Below are positions 1 through 9,973 of a stretch of 64,000 bases of DNA, piece after piece (positions within the stretch are counted from its first letter, which is position 1; the number at the start of each line of letters is the position of its first letter). A model generated the notes under the pieces. It searched no databases. It saw nothing but the letters and a program-made list of their open reading frames with translations, and was not told the origin of the DNA. Where the stretch lies: assembly GCA_900618795.1 (NCBI GenBank), contig UYJD01000019.1, positions 248,001 through 312,000 of the forward strand, in the 5' to 3' direction. This DNA comes from Cyanodermella asteris (lineage: Eukaryota; Ascomycota; Lecanoromycetes; Ostropales; Stictidaceae). The translations under genes and the position numbers were made by a program.

Positions 1-954
1 TGTGCTGGCGTAATCGGAGGTGATGATGACGTCGTGAGGCAGACAGCACTTCCGAGGTCTTGGGCGCAGCGAGTCGAGCGAAGGTGCTTATCTGATCGAC
101 GGCCAGTCAGCTGCACGCCCGTTACACGACTGTTGCTTTAGCAGCCTAGCGCCGCAATGGAGCCCGCCACCCACAGCCATCACCACCATTGAAATTTCCC
201 TCATGGCTGCATAACGAGATAAAGCTCTTCGAGAGTCGCAAGCCATGTCGCCACACTCGAAAAATGCAAATACCATGCGCGGACGACAGCCCAGTGGCGC
301 GTTCACGGCTCACACCACGTCCCAAGCTGGCCCAGCCATCTTATCGCCACACAAAGTCTGAAGTCCGCCATAAGAAGTTTAGCTTCGGAGCTGCCCTAGA
401 CCCTTCCTGGCGATCAAGCTGCTGTCGTTTCCTTTTCGAGCGGCCTTGTCCAGCTCGGATCATGATTTTGCCGGAGCGCCTCCCACTCGCGTCCCAAAAG
501 ATCTGCGACCAGCTCGAGCTTGACGTCCAGCCTCTTCTGGGCAGGTCCCCGTCGTGCACGTCGTCTGCGATTGGTCGATTCTCAGGCACCGTCGACTGCA
601 ATTGGCCAGTCTCGTGTGACTCGATAGGCAAGAATCCAGCCCGTCATTGGGCCTTGCGGCGCGGTGGTGAGAGAAGAAGCTTTGGTGACCTGGAGCTATT
701 CTGGCTAGCTCTTGATAGCTGTTCGTGGCTCGCCTACGTCGCTGGTCAGCCTGCCCCCCCAACCTTTTTTCACACCCTCTGACTTCTAGTCTGTGTACGT
801 ACCTGCGTAGACGTCTCTTATATTGGCCCTGGCCGCCGCTCTCCCACCTTTCTTCTTCATCCCAATACATTGCCATCCGCGTCAGCTTTACACAATCGTT
901 TGTGTCCACACAAGACCTTCGTTACGCCCAAGCATTAATACTTAATCCATCAAC
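1..954 (+). promoter_or_regulatory. Upstream region of the first small GPI-protein gene
   Basis: No gene is supported here; the open frames on both strands have no family resemblance and overlap one another. A TATA-like TTATATT lies at about 818-824, followed by a pyrimidine-rich leader (about 830-870) and then the ATG at 955. This is the usual layout of a strongly expressed filamentous-fungal promoter. The TATA assignment is inferred from position only. Confidence 0.35.
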
Positions 955-1298
955 ATGCGCGCCTCCGTCATCCTCGCTGTCGTTGCCCCAGTGGCTCTTG
1001 CTGCGTAAGTCGCGGACGATCCCGTGGCTGACTGTTTTGATTGCTAATATCGACCAGCAACAGCACCATCGTCGCCCCCGGCTGCACAACCGTCGCTATT
1101 GCCACCGGCGCCCCGACTGGCGGTGCCGCCTCCACTGGAGGTGTGCCCGGCGCCGGTGCCGGTAACGGCACCGTCGGCGGTGGTGTCGGAAGCGCTCCCA
1201 AGCCAACTTCCACCATCGTCACTGCTGGCGCCTCCCAGCAGGTCATAAGCGTTGCCTTCATGGGCGCCATGGCCGCTGGTGCCGCTTTCATCCTCTAA
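955..1298 (+). CDS. Small secreted GPI-anchored cell-wall/surface protein
   Basis: Two exons, 955-1004 and 1058-1298, give 96 aa. The intron (1005-1057, 53 nt) has a GTAAGT donor, a GCTAAT branch site and a CAG acceptor, and it splits an Ala codon right after the signal peptide. Residues 1-17 (MRASVILAVVAPVALAA) are a typical signal peptide. The mature part is rich in Gly, Ala, Thr and Pro, with the tract GAGAGNGTVGGGVG in the middle. The last ~18 residues (VISVAFMGAMAAGAAFIL, no charged tail) form a GPI-attachment signal, with likely omega sites around the TAGAS segment. It is probably a wall or membrane-surface glycoprotein. Overall architecture matches the gene at 51525-52097, but that gene's conserved TEVVT/Cys domain is absent here, so no family name is given. 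The ATG is set by the signal peptide. Confidence 0.75.
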
Positions 1299-1456
1299 GC
1301 GGATCGCCAACGGAACGACGAGATTTGGAAACCCAAGATACGACACATTGGTTTATTGCATGAACCATGTTTCCAGCCACGCACGATTAATGCAATAATG
1401 TAATGACAACAAGGAGGATGACAAGGCTCAACGTATAGCTCCACGCTTAGCATGAA

Positions 1457-2224
1457 TCAATCAGACTCAACACTTATCTCTGCTGCTGTCGGTGCTTGGC
1501 CTTGACGTGAAATTCGTATAATGCAGAGCTTTTCGATGCCGCCTGTCTTGCCGCTTGATCGAACTTTATCCACGACCCAGCCGTCGTGCTGTAGGGAGGT
1601 CATCACTGCGCTGGGCTTGTTTCGTGAGCAAAGAAGCACATAGGCGACACCTCGTTCACTCAATATTCGATCCAACTGCTTGAGCAGCCGCCAAGTCGTC
1701 ACCATCCCGTCGGCACCTCCAGAAACGGCGAGATCTAGAAGTCGCGACTCAGTTTCGAACTCGACTTTTTGCTTCGACATGTCTTCCGCTATAACAGGCT
1801 CGGGCAATTCATCAGATGGCACGTAGGGCGGATTGAATACCAAAATATCGATGCTCTCATCTCGGATAGCAGTCGTCAGATCCGCCATGTGACTTCCCAG
1901 AAACTGTGCCGATGATGGACCGAGTTGGGTAACCGCATGCTTTGTAGTGACCTGGGATGCTTGACAGGCATATCGGTTGAGATCAAATGCAAAGAGTGCG
2001 AGTTGTTCTCTTCCGAATATGGTTCGCGAATGTGCTGTCAAAAATGCTATCACCACTCCACTTCCTGTTCCAATCTCGGTAACGACGAGAGGTACCGATA
2101 TTGGAAAGCGAGCTTGCAGGAAATCCGACTCGGCTTCAAAGGTGTCCAAGAGGAGAAATGAATCTTCACTGGGAGGATAGACTGGCAGGTTATCGACGTG
2201 CTGCGTCTCTGGCGTCGGGAGCAT
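1457..2224 (-). CDS. MTQ2: eRF1 methyltransferase catalytic subunit (MTQ2/HEMK2/N6AMT1 family)
   Basis: A single exon of 255 aa, the normal length for the family. The protein is a class I SAM-dependent methyltransferase that, with the zinc-finger partner Trm112, methylates the Gln of the GGQ motif in release factor eRF1. Visible signatures are the N-terminal VYPPSEDSFLLLD segment (residues 15-27), the SAM-binding motif TEIGTGSG (49-56), an acidic motif II (FDLN, 80-83) and the substrate-binding NPPY at 131-134. NPPY is diagnostic for Gln/Asn or adenine N-methyltransferases. The C-terminus (SSGKTGGIEKLCIIRI) also resembles family members. It acts in the cytosol or nucleus. The gene converges with the GPI-protein gene (158 bp between stops). 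The start at 2224 is the first ATG giving the usual short leader before VYPPSED. Confidence 0.92.
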   Translation of the reverse strand: MLPTPETQHVDNLPVYPPSEDSFLLLDTFEAESDFLQARFPISVPLVVTEIGTGSGVVIAFLTAHSRTIFGREQLALFAFDLNRYACQASQVTTKHAVTQLGPSSAQFLGSHMADLTTAIRDESIDILVFNPPYVPSDELPEPVIAEDMSKQKVEFETESRLLDLAVSGGADGMVTTWRLLKQLDRILSERGVAYVLLCSRNKPSAVMTSLQHDGWVVDKVRSSGKTGGIEKLCIIRISRQGQAPTAAEISVESD

Positions 2225-2831
2225 TGCTGTAAGCCTAGCTGTAAACGTGATTTGAATATCAAAGCAAATTTTCAGCCTGGAAGAAAACGATCAAATTTCG
2301 CCGGTCGGAACAGGAGTCCACCAGTATTGAACAGCAGCCTGAAGGTTTCAACAATGCTAATTCATGGTTCCGCGATTGCGATAGTGCGTGTTTCACCTTC
2401 GGGTACCTCATGCAGCATCTCAAAACTGTCTTGCCGTGGAAGGTGAGACTGAGACGTGCGCTGAGTGGGGAATGATTCTCTACCTACACTCCGGCCCTCA
2501 CACGTCTAGAATGCATTCAGCCGCACTGGACCACAGTCACACCCAAGGCATCGAACCCTTCAGACGGGTTCAAGGACTGCTTGACCACACCCAGCGCCCA
2601 CATAGCCAAAGCGTGATTCAATTGGTGCTGTCAATGGCCGACATCCTTGTCCCCAAAACCTGCATCGGGTTGCGTCATCGGCCATCGTCGAACAGGCTGC
2701 GGCGGACACGCCGTCTGACAACTTGCTGAGCCTTGAGATCCATCTCGCCAGGGTCGCAAGGCCTTGTTCCCATTGACCATGTTTCACCAATGTACTCGAA
2801 GCCATCTCACTTGTAGCCTAGAAACGACGCC
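2225..2831. promoter_or_regulatory. Divergent intergenic region between MTQ2 and the Ser/Pro-rich gene
   Basis: About 600 bp separating two divergently transcribed genes. It presumably carries both promoters. No TATA box or repeat stands out, and the short open frames here show no family resemblance. Confidence 0.3.
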
Positions 2832-3566
2832 ATGCCATTGTTCAGGAGATCGCACAAACCAGAGTCGAGCAACGAGCCGCTCCCAGTGAGACCGACTTCA
2901 GAGGTACCGAGCAATGATTCAAGCGGCTCGAACAGTAATGCCTCCAGCGCGGAGACCAAGGTCAATACCCAGCCTGGACCTCAGCCTGGCACTACGGTGG
3001 TGACTACGACGACTACGACGACGACTACTACCACCACCTACGGCGGCGATGGTTCAGTCATGTCCCAGACCACCGAAGCAAAGCCCCACCAAGAGACTCC
3101 CACACCAGCATCGACAGCTCCAGTGTCCAATGCTCCGTCAACAGGATACGATCCTGTCAGTCCGACGACAGGCGGAGGTCGAACCATCCCGCCCAAGAGC
3201 CCTCACCGGCGTAGCGGCTCCGGCGGTCGTCCAGCACCAGCAGACTACCCTCCATCGCCAGAACCTCCCCGCAACAGCCTGCACAGCGATACATCGCCCT
3301 TCAACAACGACCTGGCCGTTCCCGCCACCGACCCAGCCCCCATCTCGCCTTCTTCACCAAGCCGCATGAACTTCTCCCGACCAAACAAAGTGCCCAGCCT
3401 ACGCAATGCCGTCGTCGGTGCACAGGGAGCCGGAGATGCCATTCGAGGCACCATCAACGGTGCTGTAGCGAAGCGACTCGGAGACTCGGAAGAGGCCATG
3501 AAGCAGCGGAAGTTGCGGGAGGAAGGATTGAGGAACATGGAGACTTCGGGGATTGTGAGGCGGTAA
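2832..3566 (+). CDS. Ser/Pro/Thr-rich, probably disordered protein of unknown function
   Basis: A single exon of 244 aa. The N-terminus is basic (MPLFRRSHKPESS). A long low-complexity part follows, with an almost pure Thr run at residues ~56-69 encoded by an ACN repeat (2998-3036), then SPTT, SPHRRSGSG and PSPEPP segments that look like phosphorylation targets. The C-terminal ~50 residues are the only ordered-looking portion: an AGDAIRGTINGAVAKRL stretch and a charged helix ending in EEGLRNMETSGIVRR. That part resembles C-terminal helices of several small uncharacterised ascomycete proteins, which is recollection rather than a search result. After the TAA stop (3564-3566) the same frame stays open for 60 more codons of similar composition, to TGA 3747-3749. 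The stop overlaps a GTAAGA sequence that looks like a donor site, so the 3' end could be mis-modelled. No function is proposed. Confidence 0.6.
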   Translation: MPLFRRSHKPESSNEPLPVRPTSEVPSNDSSGSNSNASSAETKVNTQPGPQPGTTVVTTTTTTTTTTTTYGGDGSVMSQTTEAKPHQETPTPASTAPVSNAPSTGYDPVSPTTGGGRTIPPKSPHRRSGSGGRPAPADYPPSPEPPRNSLHSDTSPFNNDLAVPATDPAPISPSSPSRMNFSRPNKVPSLRNAVVGAQGAGDAIRGTINGAVAKRLGDSEEAMKQRKLREEGLRNMETSGIVRR

Positions 3567-4143
3567 GAGGAGGTTATCGTTAGTGCTCCGCCGGGTGATG
3601 CCGGGGCGCATGGCACTTCGGCGACGCCTTTGAATACGGCGTATGGACCTTCGGCGAATGATGCGATGAGGGTGAGGAGACGGAGTGGTAGCAATGGATT
3701 GCGGAGTGCGACGGCGCCGGGCTTGGACACCGTGAATGAAGGCAGATGAGTGTCGCCCTGCCGATGCACATTATGAACTGTACGATAGAAAGCCGTGTGG
3801 AATTTTTAATCGCAACGAATTCGTATCGCTTTAAAAGTATTTGCCTCTTCAAAACAGGTGCAGGTGGTGATAAATTGACAAATTCGTAAGCCTCGGAGAA
3901 ATTGAAGTCGAAAATTCCCAGACATGCTAAAACGCCAATGATGGAATGAATCTCACCTGTGTACGTCTCACACAATCAGCGGAACGGAAAGATTGATATA
4001 GAACGGTTTAACAGTCACATTCTCTTAACTCGGATCCCCACATGCAACGACTTCAACTTTTCCATTTTGGCTCAACCCCTCACCACGCTTCACACATGAG
4101 GTCAAAAGAAGGATCTAAGTAATCAGTACAAGAATCTTCCAGG
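3567..4143. other. Intergenic; first part is an in-frame open continuation of the upstream gene
   Basis: Positions 3567-3746 continue the 2832 reading frame with 60 sense codons rich in Ala, Gly, Ser and Arg before a TGA. Beyond that, 3750-4143 is AT-richer and shows nothing beyond a probable promoter for the kelch gene starting at 4144. Confidence 0.35.
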
Positions 4144-6446
4144 ATGGGGAAGTCGGCGAAGAAGGCAGACAAGGCCAAGCAGGCAGAGAAGAAGGCGAGG
4201 AAGGATGCGAAGCAAAGCAAGAAAGCCGACAAGACCGCAAAGAAGGCGAAGGTCAAGGATGCCGACAGCGATGATGATGCGGATATGGATCTTGAGGCCG
4301 TCCTCAAGGAGTATGCAAAGCAGGCAAGACTCCGCAACGACTAGTACGCGGTCATCATGTTGCTGCTTTACACAGTACTGCGAATGGATGGGAGAAGATT
4401 GGTATTGCGCAAGGTGCCCTAAAGGTAACAACTGTATTCCTCAGTGGCCACGAAAATCTTGAACTTGATTTCCTTCAGACTCAAGAAAATTCGACGTCGT
4501 GTTCTTTGTTCCGTCAAGCTTCTGCTTGTCTATTCTAGCTACATGGTGTTCACGTCAGTCTCGAGAGCTGTTCGGCTCATCAACGTTACGACCAAAGCTG
4601 ACCGTACTAGCAAGAACAATTCCTCAAGATCACCGAGGAGGTGTCCGAGCCACCTTCCGCAAGATCGTCAGCGACGCTCATCGCCTCTCCCGAAACCAAG
4701 GAGCTGTTCCTCTTCGGTGGTGAAATGTTCAACGGCACCCTCGTGAGCTTCTTCAACGACCTCTACATCTACCTGATCAACAAGGGGGCATGGCGACGAG
4801 TAACCTCCCCCAACAGCCCGCTACCACGCAGTGGCCACGCGGTGTGCCGTGGATCGAGCGGTCTCATCTACGTCTCCATGGGCGAGTTCTCGTCCCCAAA
4901 GCAAGGCACCTTTCACCACTACAACGACTTTTGGTCCCTCGATCCAAACGCCAGAGAGTGGACCCGCTTGGAGCCAAAGGGCAAGACGCCTCCTTCCAGA
5001 AGTGGGCATCGGATGGTGGCTTACAAGGACTACATCGTCCTGTTCGGTGGCTTTCAGGATACCAGTCAGCAGACGAAGTATTTGCAGGACCTTTGGATCT
5101 ATGATACGCGCAATTTTGTCTGGTTTAGTCCTGAGAAGTTGACCCAGAAGCCTGATGCGCGAAGCTCGTTTTCGTTCTTACCGCACGAGAAGGGTGCTGT
5201 TCTGTTTGGAGGTTACTCGCGGGTCAGAACTGCTGTGAAGGCTGGGGCGCAGACGAAAGGTGGTAGTCAGGGTGTGAAGAACGCCCTGAAGCCCATGATA
5301 CACCAGGACAGCTGGTTGTTGAAGATCACCCCGCCGCCAAAAGAGGCTGCGGCGATGACGCCCCCACATTTGGCATGGGAGAGGAGGAAGCGCCCGGCAA
5401 ACTGCCCGAATCCGGCGCGGGCTGGCGCTACGATGGTATGGCACAAGGGACGAGGCATCTCGTTTGGTGGCGTGCAAGACGTCGAGGCTTCGGAAGAAGG
5501 AATCGAGAGCGAGTTCTTCGACGCCCTGTTCGTCTACAACATTGATCGAAATCGATTCTTCCCTCTTACCCTACGCAAGGCTCGAGCTCAGCCGAAGAAG
5601 GCTCAGGGCCAAGATCGAGGCGGGAGACGTGGTCGAGGTAGAGCAGACGAGGAGGAGCTGCTCAAGAACTTAGCCGCCCTGAACGCAAAGGGAACAGTCG
5701 AGGGAGCCGACGACATGAAAATCGACACCCAGGAATCAGATGAGTCCGAGGAGGAAGAGGACCCTCTGGCCGCGCAACCGGTCTCTTACACGATGCCACA
5801 TCCGCGTTTCAACGCGCAGCTCGCAGTATACGGCGACACGCTCTTCATCTACGGCGGCACGTTCGAGAAGGGCGACCAGGAGTTCACTTTCGACGAGATG
5901 CACGCCGTCGATCTGGTGAAGCTGGACGGCGTCAAGCAGATTTTCCGCCGCGAGTTCGAGACCTGGATCGAGAGCGAAGACGAAGAGGACGACTCAGAGG
6001 ACGAAGACGGTGAAGATTCCGAAGACGAAGACCCCGATGACCAAGAGACCAAGGACGAGACTGCTAGCGTGGCCACGGCGGTCGAGTCGGTGACTGCATC
6101 GGAACCCATCGTGATCGATGAAGAGGAACAGACTGGCTCTGCGCTGGCCGACGACAAACCTCACCCCAGGCCGTTTGAAAGCTTGAGAGACTTCTTTGCT
6201 CGTACGTCTGTGCAGTGGCAGGAGATTCTGTTGAAGCGTTTGCGTGAGAAGGATGATGCTTTGGCAGCGAACAAGTCGATTAAAGAGCTTAGGAAAGAGG
6301 CCTTCGCTATTGCCGAAGATAAGTGGTGGGATTGCCGTGAAGAAATCAGTGCACTCGAGGACCAGCAGGAGGAGGCCGGAATTGGAGAAGTGGTCAGTCT
6401 TGCTGATCGTGGAGACCAAGCCACTGGAGCAGGGAGAAGACGTTGA
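4144..6446 (+). CDS. KEL3: Kelch-repeat protein, KEL3/KLHDC4 family
   Basis: Two exons, 4144-4323 and 4611-6446, give 671 aa. Exon 1 encodes the family's highly basic Lys/Ala N-terminus (MGKSAKKADKAKQAEKKARK) and an acidic DADSDDDADMDLEAVL segment. Exon 2 continues QEQFLKITEEVSEPPSARS and a six-bladed kelch propeller with LFGGE, RSGHAVCRG, LFGGFQDTSQQ, RSSFSFLPHE and ISFGGVQD blade motifs. A very acidic tract (about residues 510-545) and a conserved C-terminal helical part (WWDCREEISALEDQQEEAG) follow. The junction KEYAKQ|QEQFLK keeps the family's spacing only if the intron (4324-4610, 287 nt) starts with GC: CAG|GCAAGA...CTGAC...TACTAG. No GT donor keeps the frame. The yeast homologue is cytoplasmic and of unclear function. 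Identity is secure; the GC donor is inferred from protein conservation. Confidence 0.9.
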
Positions 6447-6780
6447 TACCGTGTAAAGTATCTCCAGAGACCAAAATGACAAGCAAGTCGAATCTCACAC
6501 AGTGCAGACGCAGGGTACTTGGTACTAGAATGATTCGTTGATTTCATGCCTCGTACTAACTGCCCTCCCTCAAGCTTGCACTGAATAGGCTCTGCAGGCC
6601 ATGAGGCATTTTGTAATTTCAGATAACATACAAGAAAGGAACCATCGCGACAAGGGTATAGATTCAGAAAGACAAAAAACAAAGTAAAGCAAGAGCATGC
6701 GGTGCCGAGCCGGTCACAATGGAGCCACGTTGCACTTTCGGGCGTCCCGCTCATAGTGCGCCTGATACCTTGGGCCTACC
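6447..6780. other. Convergent 3' intergenic region
   Basis: A 334-bp stretch between the convergent stops of the kelch and flotillin genes. It holds presumably overlapping 3' UTRs; no other feature is seen. Confidence 0.3.
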
Positions 6781-8283
6781 TCAATGCGCCTTGTGGCCGT
6801 TGACCTGCTTGCCCTCATACTTCGAGAGCTCCCGACCTTGCTGGGGGACATCCGATCGAGCAAGCCACTCTGGCGGCATGAAGCCCGTCTGCTCCTGAAT
6901 AGTCGACAAAAGAGGAGGCAGATTCTTGTAGATATCCGCAATCGGGTTGCCAGCAGAGGTGCCTTCGCCTCCCATGCCACTCCAGTGACTGATCTTGGGC
7001 TGCATGCCTTGCACCGCCTTGGCGTTCGCCTCGGCAAGATGCTCGAACGTACCTCTCTCGAGCATGAGGTACTGCATGAGGTACTGCGGACCACCGAGGG
7101 CGTTGGCCATCTCGGCCATGGCGCGAGCCTTGGTGACGAGACCTTCAGCGTCCTTCTGCGTTCGGTAGAGGTCAGCGTCCGCTTCAAGTTGGCGCTTGTA
7201 CAGTTCGGCGTCGGCGGCGGTCCTGGCAGAGTAGGCCTTTGCGTCTGCCCGTTGCTGCTGCGACTCTCGTTCGATCTTGGCCGAGACCAGATCTGTGGCG
7301 CGACGGCGTTCGAGTTCCATGTCTGCGCGCTTGAGCTCGACGACTTTTTGCATCTCTGCGTCTCGCTCTTCGGCGTTGCGTCTCGCCTGGATTTCGGCGA
7401 GCTGGATGTCCATTCCCAGGCGGGCGTTGGTCTTCTTCAGCTCGGCGTCCGCCTTGGCCTTGTCCGACTTGCGCTCCGTCTCGAGCACGGCGGTCTGGGC
7501 TTCGATCTTGCTGATTTCCTGCCTCTGGCGGCCGCGCTTCTCGGCTTCGCCAATCTCGCCGAGCATCTGAGCGTTGGCCACGTCGATCTTGGCTTGGTTG
7601 CTCGCACCCTCGTGCGCCTTGCGGGAGAGGAACTTGAAGTACTCCGAACCGGGCGAGTCTTGCAGCTCTTTGACGTTTGCATTGTAGATACGGAGGCCGA
7701 ATTGGTTGAGCTCAGATTGCACGCTCTGGATGACCTTGTCTTTGAAGATCTGGCGCTCTCGGAAGATCTCTTCCATGGTCATGCTGGAGACGATCACGCG
7801 GGTTTCACCTTCGATGATACCCTTGACGATCTGCTGAACGTGGTTTCGGCCGGACGCGTTGATGTTCGTCTTTGGCGTCTTTGAGCCATCGCTGGCGCTA
7901 TGTCCTGATAGGAGCTGTGCATACTTTCGGAGAGCATCCGGTTCGTCGTACGGGCCGATGGTGAAGACTGCGGGGAGACAGAACGACAACTTTTCTATCG
8001 TCATCGCCTGTAATGTAATCTCAAAATCGAATGCTGTAGAGACATTGTCAGCCGAACAAATCATGAAACGGATGATGTGCAGACCACCACCACCGGCGGT
8101 TACTCACGCTGAATGCTGATGACGTTGCTCCTCTGAAAGGGCCATACCAAGGCCTTCTTGGAGATCTTCAGGTTCTCGATACCGGAACCGGTGACAACGA
8201 CATATTCGTTCTGCGCACGATCAGCGGATGTCAATCGATGTAGATCTGGGTATGCTTACGGCGCTGGCGATCTTGTACTGCAT
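6781..8283 (-). CDS. floA: Flotillin/reggie-like SPFH-domain protein (FloA type)
   Basis: Three exons on the minus strand (8283-8260, 8210-8108, 8033-6781) give 459 aa. Exon 1 is only 24 nt (MQYKIASA). Exon 2 supplies NEYVVVTGSGIENLKISKKA and exon 3 continues PFDFEITLQAMTIEKLSFC. Donors are GTAAGC and GTGAGT. Residues ~1-170 form the SPFH/PHB domain (LPAVFTIGP, IVKGIIEGETR, LNQFGLRIYNANVKELQD). Residues ~185-360 are an Ala/Glu/Arg-rich coiled coil with repeated EA-type motifs, typical of flotillins. The protein scaffolds sterol-rich membrane microdomains at the plasma membrane or endosomes, is anchored from the cytosolic side and oligomerises through the coiled coil. Length and architecture match fungal flotillins. 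A long open frame on the opposite strand (6784-7884) is a by-product of its codon bias. Confidence 0.92.
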
Positions 8284-9973
8284 GTTGGCGAATTAGTAGG
8301 AAATGATACCAGAAGAGGAGTATGAAGAGAACAAGTCTAAAAAGACCTCAACGTAAGTATAGGAGTGATTACGGTGTGACCAAGCGAATCGGTCAAGAGT
8401 TGAACTATGTATGTCGCAAAACCGGATAGAGGAGATGGATGGTGACACTTATACATTGACGATGAGGGACTGCACCGATGAGCGGCGGTGTCCTGGCTAC
8501 AGGAGCCGAATACGCCTCCTGGGGCTGCCATGGCTAGTCCATACGCGTGATGATATTCGCTGTGCCAGGCTTGGGAAGCCCCATTGTACACTATGGGGAA
8601 AGCTCGGACCCTTCTGGAAAGGCTGTGCAGTGCAGCGAGGAGGACAGCTGTTTGACTGCCTCGAATGTTTGAGCGAATTGAGGTTTAGCCTTCGCGAGCC
8701 CTGCCGTAGAGCCGGGCGCAAGGTATTTGTTGATTGGTTGGACGTCCGGATTGGAAAGGCTTCTGGAAGGATGCGATGGAAGCTTTGTCTCATGACAGCG
8801 CGCCCGGACCGTTTCCACCAGCAACACGCCAGTGACCGGCTAACACGAGGGTTTTGCTATAGTCATGTCATGGCACGATGATCACATAGTTCGAACCTTG
8901 CAGACCATTCTACATTCTGCAGAATCCAGCATATCGGCTCCCATGTTCGATTGTGGGCTTATTCTCTGTCACATTTGCCAGCCATACCAGATGTGCGTTT
9001 GAGCAGCCTGGCTCGCAGCTACAGAGCAAAGCATTCGGGTCTCAGTTGCAAGACACGTGCGTGGCATAATGTTTCGAGGTGGGTGGCGAACTACTTGAGG
9101 TCTAACAGTCTTCAACGGGGCCGGCACAATGCCTGGAGTCAAAATGGCGGGAGTCGGCAGGGCTGATGCGGCTGTGCCTGCGGACGACCACTCAGAAACC
9201 AAACCTGCTAGGGGTGTACAACAGATGCCATGCTGCAGATACAGCCTTGCGCCAGCAACAGTAACTGAGGCATTTTGCTGCCAATGACACGATCCGAGTC
9301 CTGACTTGTTCCGGAGCACGGCAAGCACGGCAAGCATGGCGAGCACTGTTACTTGACTTTTGCCCCCTCGCCGAGCTTCCGACTATTGCGGTAGTGACCG
9401 TGACGGATAGTGCATATGGACGACCCCACAAGTCTTCAGAGTCATAAGACAACGGAGCCAAGTGGAGGATGAGGCTTGTCAGTCACGCCAACCAGCGTTG
9501 CGCTGCTAAGGCTGTGTTTCGACTTCGGCTTCGCGGCGCAGTCACGGCATGGACATTTTGAACAGCTTATGGCCCCCTCTTGGCTTTCCAAGCTTTCCGA
9601 AGGCTTCGAGAAGACCATGCCGTCGGTTCCGCCTGCGCTACCATGTGTTGATGACCTCGAAATTGTGGTTGGGATTGCCATCACTCTTTCTTTCTTATAC
9701 ACCTGTTTGCGATGCCCCCGTCCTTTGTGCTGACCATTTCTTGTCACTGATTTGCACTGACCACTGGCAGATGTGTTCCATTTGATCTTACAGTATTCAG
9801 AAAGGACTCGGGACCTCTCGTGCACAACACCACTTTCAGGGGAGGTGACTTTGACTTCGTGGCTTTGCCTGGTCGTGATTCGACCGGGCGGAGTATCGCG
9901 TGATACCTGCCGAATCCATCCGCCGCTCACCATCAACTCCGTCGGGCATTTTGTCCTCTTGCCTGCATTCAAC
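8284..9973. other. Gene-free interval between flotillin and the next gene
   Basis: About 1.7 kb separating two divergent genes. Open frames are short and overlap on both strands without recognisable motifs. It presumably contains the flotillin promoter and the promoter and leader of the 9974 gene. No repeat or RNA gene was recognised. Confidence 0.3.

Noticed and set aside
189-782. 197-codon plus-strand frame at the window start
   Set aside because: Overlapping frames exist on both strands, it has no recognisable motifs, and it sits where the promoter of the 955 gene is expected.
6784-7884. 366-codon open frame on the plus strand
   Set aside because: It lies exactly antisense to the flotillin coiled coil; its Leu/Arg/Val-rich translation mirrors the Glu/Ala/Lys codons of the real gene.
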